Shown one piece after another: positions 5,082 to 10,589 of a stretch of 10,589 bases of DNA. Position numbers and translations under genes: made by a program. Origin of the DNA: Eubacterium sp. UBA3720 (GTDB lineage Bacteria; Bacillota; Clostridia; Lachnospirales; Lachnospiraceae); NCBI GenBank assembly GCA_002371335.1, contig DFHP01000191.1, positions 1,168-11,756 of the forward strand, written 5' to 3'. The notes below the pieces were generated by a model. It had not been told where the DNA came from and ran no database searches. It saw only the letters and a program-made list of their open reading frames with translations. Every line of letters starts with the position of its first letter. The first letter of the stretch is position 1.

Positions 5082-5875
5082 ACCTGCCGTTCCTTTCCTT
5101 CGGTCATTTGCGCGCGCTCTTCCTCTGTAAGAGTCAGGATCTCCGGTTCTGCATCTGTGATCAGAACCGTATTCTCATAATGCGCAGACAGGGAATGGTC
5201 CCGGGCAATTACTGTCCATTCATCATCCATCCAGTCGACCTCATAGGTACCTGCGTTCACCATGGGTTCTATTGCAAGTGTCATTCCTTTTTTCAGACGG
5301 ATGCCCCTGCTGTCCTGTCTGAAATTCGGGATCTGCGGATCCTCGTGCAGCTTCTGACCAACTCCGTGGCCCACCAGATCTCTCACCACACCATATCCGA
5401 AGCTCTCACAGTAGTCGCTGATCGCATTGGATATCTGGTGAAGATGATTCCCCTGTCTGGCATATTTTATGCCTTCAAAAAAGCTTTGCCGTGTTCGCTC
5501 GATCAAAAGTCTTGCCGCATCGGATACTTCTCCGATTGCATGTGTTCTGGCCGCATCGGAATGATATCCTTTGTAAATACAGCCCATGTCCAGGCTGACG
5601 ATATCTCCCTCCTGTATGATCCGGTCGGCACTGGGAATACCATGTACCACTTCTTCATTAATTGAAATGCACACCGAACCGGGGAAACCATTGTAGTTTT
5701 TAAAATTCGGAATGCACCCGAAACTCCGTATCATTTCTTCCGCCATCTGATCAACTTCCAGCGTTGACATGCCGGGCTTCAGTTCTTTTCCGAGATCCTG
5801 ATGTACCTTTGCAATAATTTTGCAGGCTTCCCGCATGAGACCGATCTCACGCTCTGATTTTATGGATACTGACAT
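5078..5875 (-). CDS. map: Methionine aminopeptidase, type I
   Basis: Removes the N-terminal Met from nascent proteins after deformylation. The 265-residue pita-bread enzyme shows all five metal ligands: Asp96 (SLDMG), Asp107 (HSDAART), His170 (GHGVG), Glu203 (IEPM) and Glu234 (HYENT), plus substrate-site His78 (VVHGIP) and His177 (KLHEDP). It has no N-terminal zinc-finger extension, consistent with the short type Ia. A roughly 15-residue acidic/polar tail (EEERAQMTEGKERQV) follows the fold. The ATG has GGAGG 6 nt upstream. It lies 34 nt after adk, and its TGA overlaps the KOW gene start. Confidence 0.98.
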   Translation of the reverse strand: MSVSIKSEREIGLMREACKIIAKVHQDLGKELKPGMSTLEVDQMAEEMIRSFGCIPNFKNYNGFPGSVCISINEEVVHGIPSADRIIQEGDIVSLDMGCIYKGYHSDAARTHAIGEVSDAARLLIERTRQSFFEGIKYARQGNHLHQISNAISDYCESFGYGVVRDLVGHGVGQKLHEDPQIPNFRQDSRGIRLKKGMTLAIEPMVNAGTYEVDWMDDEWTVIARDHSLSAHYENTVLITDAEPEILTLTEEERAQMTEGKERQV

Positions 5876-5909
5876 AATTGCCTCCGTTCCGTCAATTTCC
5901 TTTTACTCA

Positions 5910-6554
5910 TTATGCCTCGAGAAGAGCAACAATCGCATCAAAAACATCTGTCATCGGCTGTGTACCGTCTACTGTCTTTAATATTCCCTGATTGCTGTAA
6001 TACTCAATCAACGGCTGTGTCTGATCATGATATACATCCAGACGTTTCTTTACAGTTTCCGGTTCGTCATCTGCTCTGAGAACAACCTTCTCACCGCATC
6101 TGTCGCAGATTCCCTCTACCTTTGTAGGAATATTGACGATGTGATAGGTTGCGCCGCAATTTAAGCAGGCTCTTCTTCCGGCCATTCTTGTGATGATGTT
6201 TTCATCCGGCACATCCACATTGACTGCATAATCCATCGACTCGCCGCGTTCCTTCAGCGCGTCTGTCAGGCATTCAGCCTGTGGTATTGTCCGGGGAAAT
6301 CCATCCAGAATAAATCCATCTTTCGCATCTTCCCTGGAAATTCTGTCTACAACCAGATCACAGGTCAGTTCATCCGGCACAAGAAGGCCCTGATCCATGA
6401 AGGTTTTCGCCTTTTTCCCAAGCTCTGTTCCGTTTTTAATATTTGCGCGGAAAATATCTCCTGTAGAAATATGCGGAATCCCATACTTATCCGCAATCAT
6501 TTTTGCCTGAGTCCCCTTACCGGCACCCGGCGCCCCCAACATGATAATCTTCAT
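5910..6554 (-). CDS. adk: Adenylate kinase, zinc-lid long form
   Basis: Catalyses ATP + AMP to 2 ADP in the cytoplasm. The protein has 214 residues. The P-loop GAPGAGKGT is at 7-15 (Lys13), the AMP-binding part has TGDIFR (31-36) and DGFPRT (84-89, Arg88), and the lid has Arg123 followed by a four-Cys zinc site (Cys130, Cys133, Cys150, Cys153), typical of Gram-positive enzymes. Start: the frame is open upstream to 6614, but MKIIMLGAPG is the family N-terminus and its ATG at 6554 has AAAGGAA 7 nt upstream, so 6554 is chosen. The gene has a candidate promoter at 6630-6658 and lies 34 nt before map. Confidence 0.98.
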   Translation of the reverse strand: MKIIMLGAPGAGKGTQAKMIADKYGIPHISTGDIFRANIKNGTELGKKAKTFMDQGLLVPDELTCDLVVDRISREDAKDGFILDGFPRTIPQAECLTDALKERGESMDYAVNVDVPDENIITRMAGRRACLNCGATYHIVNIPTKVEGICDRCGEKVVLRADDEPETVKKRLDVYHDQTQPLIEYYSNQGILKTVDGTQPMTDVFDAIVALLEA

Positions 6555-6629
6555 ATCTGTATTCCTTTCTCTTATCTCTTTCATGTACTCTTTTTTCATT
6601 TGTATGATGCGCACAATATTTTCATATCG

Positions 6630-6658
6630 AAAATACGCAAGAATCTCCTGTATGACAA
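6630..6658 (-). promoter_or_regulatory. Candidate promoter for adk-map-infA
   Basis: TTGTCA (6653-6658, 5 of 6 to consensus), a 17-nt spacer and TATTTT (6630-6635, 4 of 6). It starts just after the hairpin at 6660-6690 and about 75 nt upstream of the adk ATG. The -10 is weak, so confidence is modest. Confidence 0.4.
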
Positions 6659-6659
6659 G

Positions 6660-6690
6660 AAGGAGATACCTGTACTCCAGGTACCTCCTT
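6660..6690 (-). terminator. Stable hairpin after secY, possible partial terminator
   Basis: The minus-strand RNA AAGGAGGUACCUG and CAGGUAUCUCCUU pair over 13 bp (one G-U) around a 5-nt GAGUA loop, 32 nt after the secY stop. The tail CUUGUC has few U residues, so termination may be partial or the stem may be a processing or stabilising element. The 3' arm can instead pair with AGGAGAU a few bases downstream (6643-6649). Confidence 0.5.
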
Positions 6691-6721
6691 ACTATCTGTC
6701 AATTAATCCGGCGCAATTATC

Positions 6722-8038
6722 TCAGTCATTCAAAAATCCCTTATAATTCCGAACAAGCATCTGTGACTCAATCTGCTTCAGGGTCTCAATGATTACACCT
6801 ACGATAATGATCAGAGAAGTTCCTCCGAAGGAAAGGTTTGCATTGAATACACCTTCGAAAAAGATTGGTATGATTGCTACAATAACAAGTCCCACAGCAC
6901 CGATAAAGATGATGTAGTTCAAAACGGATGTAAGATAATCGCTGGTCGGCTTGCCCGGGCGGATACCTGGAATAAAGCCGCCCTGTTTTTTCATATTATT
7001 GGCGATCTCAAGAGGATTGAATGTAATCGATGTATAGAAATATGCAAAAGCAATCACTAACACAATATAAATCACCAATCCGATGTTATTGATCGGTTCA
7101 TTAAAGTCAAACCAGTTGGACTGTGAAAACATCTTCAGCAGTTTACCCCAGAAACCGGTGCCGCCTGTCTTTCCAAGAAGATTTGTGATAATGACAGGGA
7201 ACATCAGCAGTGACTGTGCAAAGATGATCGGGATAACGCCTGCGGTATTCACTTTCAACGGAATATGAGAGGTCTGTCCTCCCACCTGTTTTCTTCCCAT
7301 AACCTTACGGGAATACTGAACCGGAATTCTTCTTTCCGCGCCCTGAAGCGTAACAACCAGAATAACGACCAGAATAATGATCGCAATAATGATCGCCGCG
7401 TTCAGAACTGCTGTCGCAATTTCTTTTCCTTTGACAAACTGTTCGAATAATATAGTAAGATCTGACGGAAGCCTCGAGATAATGTTGATTGTCAGGACGA
7501 TGGAGATTCCATTTCCTACTCCGCGTTCTGTTATTCGCTCACCGATCCACATGATGGCAGCACTTCCTGCTGTCAGTGTAATCACTGTCATGATTACATT
7601 CATGGCATTGAACTCGTTCATCAGTCCCTGTCTGCCAAATGCAATAGACATGGCAAGGGATTCCATGATCGCAAGACCGATGGTGAGATATCTCGTAATA
7701 GCTGTCAGTTTCTTTCTTCCTTCTTCTCCATCTTTCTGCAGCTCTTCCAGCTTGGGAATCGCTATTGTCAGAAGCTGAATGATGATGGATGAAGTAATAT
7801 ACGGGGTAATATTCAATGCGAAAACAGACATGTTCTCGAAAGAACCACCTGTTACCGCATCGAAAAATCCAAACGAATTACCTGCATTTTCAGAGAACCA
7901 CTGTGAAAAGAATTCTCCATTCAAGCCGGGGATCGGAAGCTGAGAGCCGATACGTACTACAACCAACATAAGAAGCGTATAGATAATACGGTTTCTTATC
8001 TCTTTGATCTTAAACGCATTGCGGACTGTTTCAAGCAT
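6722..8038 (-). CDS. secY: Preprotein translocase subunit SecY
   Basis: The channel subunit of the SecYEG translocon in the cytoplasmic membrane. It has 438 residues with about ten hydrophobic segments, the first at about 17-30. The plug region GGSFENMSVFALNITPYI is at 64-81. The cytoplasmic loop YSRKVMGRKQVGGQTSHIPL (242-261) is present, as is loop C5 with NNMKKQGGFIPGIRPGKPT, where Arg360 matches the Arg needed for SecA-driven transport in E. coli. The end is ESQMLVRNYKGFLND. The ATG overlaps the rplO stop by one base (TAATG), with AGAGGTGAT inside rplO as binding site, so translation is coupled to L15. Confidence 0.99.
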   Translation of the reverse strand: MLETVRNAFKIKEIRNRIIYTLLMLVVVRIGSQLPIPGLNGEFFSQWFSENAGNSFGFFDAVTGGSFENMSVFALNITPYITSSIIIQLLTIAIPKLEELQKDGEEGRKKLTAITRYLTIGLAIMESLAMSIAFGRQGLMNEFNAMNVIMTVITLTAGSAAIMWIGERITERGVGNGISIVLTINIISRLPSDLTILFEQFVKGKEIATAVLNAAIIIAIIILVVILVVTLQGAERRIPVQYSRKVMGRKQVGGQTSHIPLKVNTAGVIPIIFAQSLLMFPVIITNLLGKTGGTGFWGKLLKMFSQSNWFDFNEPINNIGLVIYIVLVIAFAYFYTSITFNPLEIANNMKKQGGFIPGIRPGKPTSDYLTSVLNYIIFIGAVGLVIVAIIPIFFEGVFNANLSFGGTSLIIIVGVIIETLKQIESQMLVRNYKGFLND

Positions 8039-8478
8039 TAGATCACCTCTGCTTTTCCGCCCAGTGCTTCAATTTTTTCTTTTGCAGAACCACTGAAAGC
8101 GTTTGCCTGTACAGTAAGTTTCTTTGTAAGAGCTCCATTGCCAAGAATCTTCACACCATCTCCAGGTTTTTTAATGATTCCTGTCTCGATCAGAGCATCG
8201 ATCGTAACGACTGTATCGTTTTCAAAAGCTTCCAGGGATGAAATATTAACTGCAACGATATCCTTAGAATTTCTGCATGTAAAGCCTCTCTTCGGGATAC
8301 GTCTGTATAAAGGCATCTGGCCACCTTCAAATCCCGGTCTCGGTGCTCCTGAACGAGCCTTCTGACCTTTATGGCCCTTACCTGCCGTTTTACCATTTCC
8401 GGATCCGTGTCCGCGGCCTCTTCTGAAGTTATCGCTCTGTTTAGAGCCTTCTGCCGGTCTTAAGTTTGATAATTCCAT
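8038..8478 (-). CDS. rplO: 50S ribosomal protein L15
   Basis: L15 is a late-assembling large-subunit protein. The 146-residue protein starts MELSNLRPAEGS and carries the glycine- and lysine-rich extension GRGHGSGNGKTAGKGHKGQK (about 21-40) that enters the subunit core, then the globular domain ending EALGGKAEVI. Two ATGs are adjacent (8481 and 8478). The second gives the family start and better spacing (7 nt) from AGGAGG, so 8478 is chosen; 8481 would add one Met. It lies 18 nt after rpmD and overlaps secY by one base. Confidence 0.97.
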   Translation of the reverse strand: MELSNLRPAEGSKQSDNFRRGRGHGSGNGKTAGKGHKGQKARSGAPRPGFEGGQMPLYRRIPKRGFTCRNSKDIVAVNISSLEAFENDTVVTIDALIETGIIKKPGDGVKILGNGALTKKLTVQANAFSGSAKEKIEALGGKAEVI

Positions 8479-8496
8479 CATGACACCTCCTTCTCA

Positions 8497-8679
8497 CTAG
8501 ATTTCTTCAACTTTTACTAAATGTCTTACCTGCTGAATCATTCCTCTGACCGCAGCATTGTCGGGAAGCTCAACTGTTTTGTTAAGCTTTCTCAATCCAA
8601 GTGCCTCTACTGTCTTTTTGTGTTTGGGAACAGCACCGATCGTGGATTTCACAAGTGTGATTTTTAACTTATCTGCCAT
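8497..8679 (-). CDS. rpmD: 50S ribosomal protein L30
   Basis: A small large-subunit protein of 60 residues with LKITLVKSTIGAVPKHKKTV (5-24), LGLRKLNKTVELPDNAAVRG (28-47) and the C-terminal QVRHLVKVEE, the complete bacterial short L30. The ATG has AAGGAGGG 9 nt upstream, overlapping the rpsE stop region. It sits 14 nt after rpsE and 18 nt before rplO, the standard spc order. Confidence 0.97.
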   Translation of the reverse strand: MADKLKITLVKSTIGAVPKHKKTVEALGLRKLNKTVELPDNAAVRGMIQQVRHLVKVEEI

Positions 8680-8693
8680 TTGTCATACCCTCC

Positions 8694-9203
8694 TTAATCA
8701 AGTATCTCTTCTACAGATTTACCGCGAAGTCTAGCTACTTCTTCCGGGGATTTCAACTGGCTGAGTGCGTTGATTGTTGCAAGTACAACATTCTGTTTAT
8801 TGTTGGAACCCAGAGATTTTGTACGGATGTTCTTGATGCCTGCAAGTTCGCACACATTACGTGCCGGACCTCCGGCAATAACACCGGTACCTTCCGGAGA
8901 TTTCTTTAACAATACAGATGCGCCTGTATGTTTACCAGTTGTATCATGTGTAATACTGTTGTTCTCGTCAAGTTTCACCTCGATGAGTCTCTTCATAGCA
9001 TCCTCTTTTCCTTTGCGGATCGCTTCGGGAATTTCGGTTGCTTTTCCTAATCCGGCACCTACATGGCCATTACGGTCACCGACAACAACTAAAGCTGTAA
9101 AACGCATGTTACGTCCGCCTTTAACAACTTTCGTTACACGCTTGATCGATACGACTTTTTCTTCTAATTCCAACTGACTCGGATCAATTATTACTCGTTT
9201 CAT
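8694..9203 (-). CDS. rpsE: 30S ribosomal protein S5
   Basis: S5 shapes the mRNA entry side of the 30S and affects decoding accuracy. The 169-residue protein has the double-stranded RNA-binding N-terminal domain with VVKGGRNMRFTALVVVGDRN (26-45 region) and GHVGAGLGKATEIPEAIRKG, then the C-terminal domain with ASVLLKKSPEGTGVIAGGPA and the end EEVARLRGKSVEEILD. The length is normal. The ATG follows AAGGAGG at 9 nt. It is 18 nt after rplR and 14 nt before rpmD. Confidence 0.98.
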   Translation of the reverse strand: MKRVIIDPSQLELEEKVVSIKRVTKVVKGGRNMRFTALVVVGDRNGHVGAGLGKATEIPEAIRKGKEDAMKRLIEVKLDENNSITHDTTGKHTGASVLLKKSPEGTGVIAGGPARNVCELAGIKNIRTKSLGSNNKQNVVLATINALSQLKSPEEVARLRGKSVEEILD

Positions 9204-9221
9204 CGTCGTTTTTCCTCCTTG

Positions 9222-9590
9222 TTAAAAGTCTAATCCAGCTTCACGTGCTGCATCAGCTAATGCCTGAACTTTACCCTGATAGATAAAACCGCCTCTGTCA
9301 AATACAACTGTGGTGATTCCTTTTTCCAATGCTTTCTTAGCGATTGCGGTACCAACAGCAGCAGCTGCTTCAACATTATTGGTCTTCTCCAAAGCGTCTT
9401 TTACTTCTTTATCTAATGTAGAAGCGGCACAAAGAGTATTATGAGCATCATCGTCAATAATCTGGGCGTACATATGATTATTACTTCTGTAAACAGCTAA
9501 ACGCGGTCTATCAGCAGTTCCTGCAAGATGATTACGTACTCTTCTGTGTTTTTTTACACGAGCCTCAACTCTTGATTTCTTACTAACCAT
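9222..9590 (-). CDS. rplR: 50S ribosomal protein L18
   Basis: L18 binds 5S rRNA and helps attach it to the 50S. The 122-residue protein starts with a basic stretch (SKKSRVEARVKKHRRVRNH), followed by AGTADRPRLAVYRSNNHMYA and QIIDDDAHNTL, and the end FDRGGFIYQGKVQALADAAR EAGLDF, all family signatures. The length is normal. The ATG follows GGAGGTG at 10 nt; gaps to rplF and rpsE are 18 nt each. Its codons look more A/T-ending than those of the alpha-operon genes, which is an impression and not a computed value. Confidence 0.98.
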   Translation of the reverse strand: MVSKKSRVEARVKKHRRVRNHLAGTADRPRLAVYRSNNHMYAQIIDDDAHNTLCAASTLDKEVKDALEKTNNVEAAAAVGTAIAKKALEKGITTVVFDRGGFIYQGKVQALADAAREAGLDF

Positions 9591-9608
9591 TATCTGTCAC
9601 ACCTCCAA

Positions 9609-10148
9609 TTATTTCTTACCAGTCTTACCGACTTTACGTCTGATCGTCTCATCAGCATACTTGATACCCTTGCCCTTATACGGCTCCGGTCTTCTCTTGT
9701 CTCTGATTTCCGATGCGTACTGGCCGACTTTTTCCTTATCAATACCCTTAATAATAATCTTGTTTCCGTCTACAACGGACTCAAGTCCATCCGGATCGAT
9801 CATCTCTACCGGATGAGAATATCCAAGATTCAGTGTCAGCTTATTTCCGGATTTGGAAGCTCTGTATCCAACACCGTTGACCTCCAGAGTCTTCTCATAA
9901 CCAGCTGTAACACCAATTACCATATTGTTGATCAGAGTTCTGGTTAATCCATGTAAGGATTTCATTTTTTTCAGATCATTCGGTCTGCTTACAATTACTT
10001 CAGAACCTTCCTGTTTGATCTCCATCTCTGCGGGGAGAACTCTCTCGAGTGTTCCCTTGGGACCTTTTACAGTCACATGATTATTTTCTGCGATCGTTAC
10101 GGTTACTCCGTCCGGAATCGCGATTGGCATTCTTCCTATACGTGACAT
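9609..10148 (-). CDS. rplF: 50S ribosomal protein L6
   Basis: L6 lies near the factor-binding site and sarcin-ricin loop. The 179-residue protein starts MSRIGRMPIAIPDGVTV and has two repeated alpha/beta domains, the second containing GVGYRAS (92-98). It ends with the rRNA-binding signature RRPEPYKGKGIKYADE (152-167) and a Lys-rich tail. The length is normal. The ATG follows AGGAGG at 8 nt. It is preceded by an 80-nt gap after rpsH, longer than other gaps in this part of the operon. Confidence 0.98.
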   Translation of the reverse strand: MSRIGRMPIAIPDGVTVTIAENNHVTVKGPKGTLERVLPAEMEIKQEGSEVIVSRPNDLKKMKSLHGLTRTLINNMVIGVTAGYEKTLEVNGVGYRASKSGNKLTLNLGYSHPVEMIDPDGLESVVDGNKIIIKGIDKEKVGQYASEIRDKRRPEPYKGKGIKYADETIRRKVGKTGKK

Positions 10149-10176
10149 GCCCGTACCTCCTATATATTTGTCGTTA

Positions 10177-10185
10177 ATTTTACCA
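10177..10185 (-). promoter_or_regulatory. Weak internal promoter candidate before rplF
   Basis: TGG-TAAAAT on the minus strand is an extended -10 with five of six consensus bases, about 29 nt before the rplF ATG. No convincing -35 hexamer lies 16-18 nt upstream. It sits in the 80-nt rpsH-rplF gap, which also has a small CCCT/AGGG stem. Confidence 0.25.
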
Positions 10186-10228
10186 TAGTTCCCTGTCTAA
10201 GGGTTTGCATTCACTAAGTGCTTCCGGA

Positions 10229-10589
10229 CTACCAGACAAATGCTAATACTTCGCCGCCGACCTGAAGTCTTCTGGCCTCTTTGTCTGTAATAACGCCCTG
10301 GTTCGTGGAAAGGATTGCAATTCCCAGACCGCCAAGTACTCTCGGGATCTCATTCTTGCCGGCATATACTCTCAGACCGGGTTTTGAGATTCTCTTGATA
10401 CCTGTAATGATTTTCTCGTTCTTATCTGCGCCGTATTTTAATGTAACGCGAATTGTTTTAAAATTACCGTCTTCAACGATATCGTATTTCTCAATATATC
10501 CTTCATTGTATAAGATTTCTGCGATGGCAGCTTTCATTTTGGATGAAGGGATATCTACTGTATCATGTTTTGCAGTGTTAGCGTTACGG
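10229..10589 (-). CDS. rpsH: 30S ribosomal protein S8 (5' end outside window)
   Basis: S8 binds the central domain of 16S rRNA; in E. coli it also represses the spc operon. The visible 119 residues start RNANTAKHDTVDIPSSKMKA, include RISKPGLRVYAGKNEIPRVL, and end GVITDKEARRLQVGGEVLAF-VW, the S8 C-terminus. About 13 N-terminal residues lie beyond the right edge. An in-frame ATG at 10537 is an internal Met and not the start, since the family sequence continues upstream of it. Next gene: rplF after 80 nt. Confidence 0.97.
   Translation of the reverse strand, partial: RNANTAKHDTVDIPSSKMKAAIAEILYNEGYIEKYDIVEDGNFKTIRVTLKYGADKNEKIITGIKRISKPGLRVYAGKNEIPRVLGGLGIAILSTNQGVITDKEARRLQVGGEVLAFVW

Noticed and set aside
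6555..6614. In-frame upstream ATGs that would extend adenylate kinase by 20 residues
   Set aside because: The extension is Lys/Glu-rich with no family similarity, and the ATG at 6554 has the proper binding site and the MKIIMLGAPG family start.
6697..6702. Perfect minus-strand TTGACA after secY
   Set aside because: No acceptable -10 occurs 16-18 nt downstream; the expected place reads TGGAGT inside the hairpin.
10229..10537. A short S8 starting at the ATG at 10537
   Set aside because: Typical S8 sequence (IPSSK and RNANTAKHDTVD) continues in frame upstream to the window edge, so this ATG is internal.
1..10589. CRISPR arrays, insertion sequences, tRNA or rRNA genes, attachment sites
   Set aside because: No regularly spaced repeats, transposase frames, terminal inverted repeats or tRNA-like cloverleaf sequences were seen on either strand.

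Overview
The window is a minus-strand block of translation and secretion genes from a low-to-mid GC Gram-positive anaerobe. It is most likely a member of the Clostridia and probably Lachnospiraceae. The basis is gene order (spc operon, then adk, map, a KOW protein, infA, rpmJ, rpsM, rpsK, rpsD, rpoA, rplQ), strong AGGAGG ribosome binding sites, a zinc-lid adenylate kinase, an L17 with a lysine-rich insertion, and an S4 lacking the usual N-terminal RYTGP motif. The taxonomic call is recognition by eye, not a database search.

In transcription order (right to left), 10589-8038 is the distal spc operon: rpsH (5' end outside the window), rplF, rplR, rpsE, rpmD, rplO, then secY, whose start overlaps the rplO stop. 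A 167-nt gap with a 13-bp hairpin and a candidate promoter precedes adk. Then follow map, a small KOW-domain protein overlapping map, and infA. A good promoter and a terminator-like hairpin lie between infA and rpmJ. After rpmJ comes an unusually long, hairpin-rich 275-nt gap, then rpsM-rpsK-rpsD-rpoA-rplQ. A strong intrinsic terminator at 829-876 closes the cluster.

Beyond the terminator a new unit starts from its own promoter (732-760). It encodes a membrane-anchored or secreted SGNH-hydrolase-like protein in which the nucleophile serine appears replaced by glycine. It is followed 12 nt later by the start of a second exported protein cut by the left edge.

The protein-coding content of 966-10589 is conserved housekeeping machinery: small- and large-subunit ribosomal proteins, IF-1, RNA polymerase alpha, the SecY channel, adenylate kinase and methionine aminopeptidase. 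No mobile element, CRISPR array, tRNA or rRNA was seen. The points that deserve a second look are in the gaps (a possible antiterminator/terminator pair before rpmJ, a structured leader before rpsM, competing hairpins before adk) and in the SGNH-like pseudoenzyme. I do not see a clear-cut new multi-gene system.
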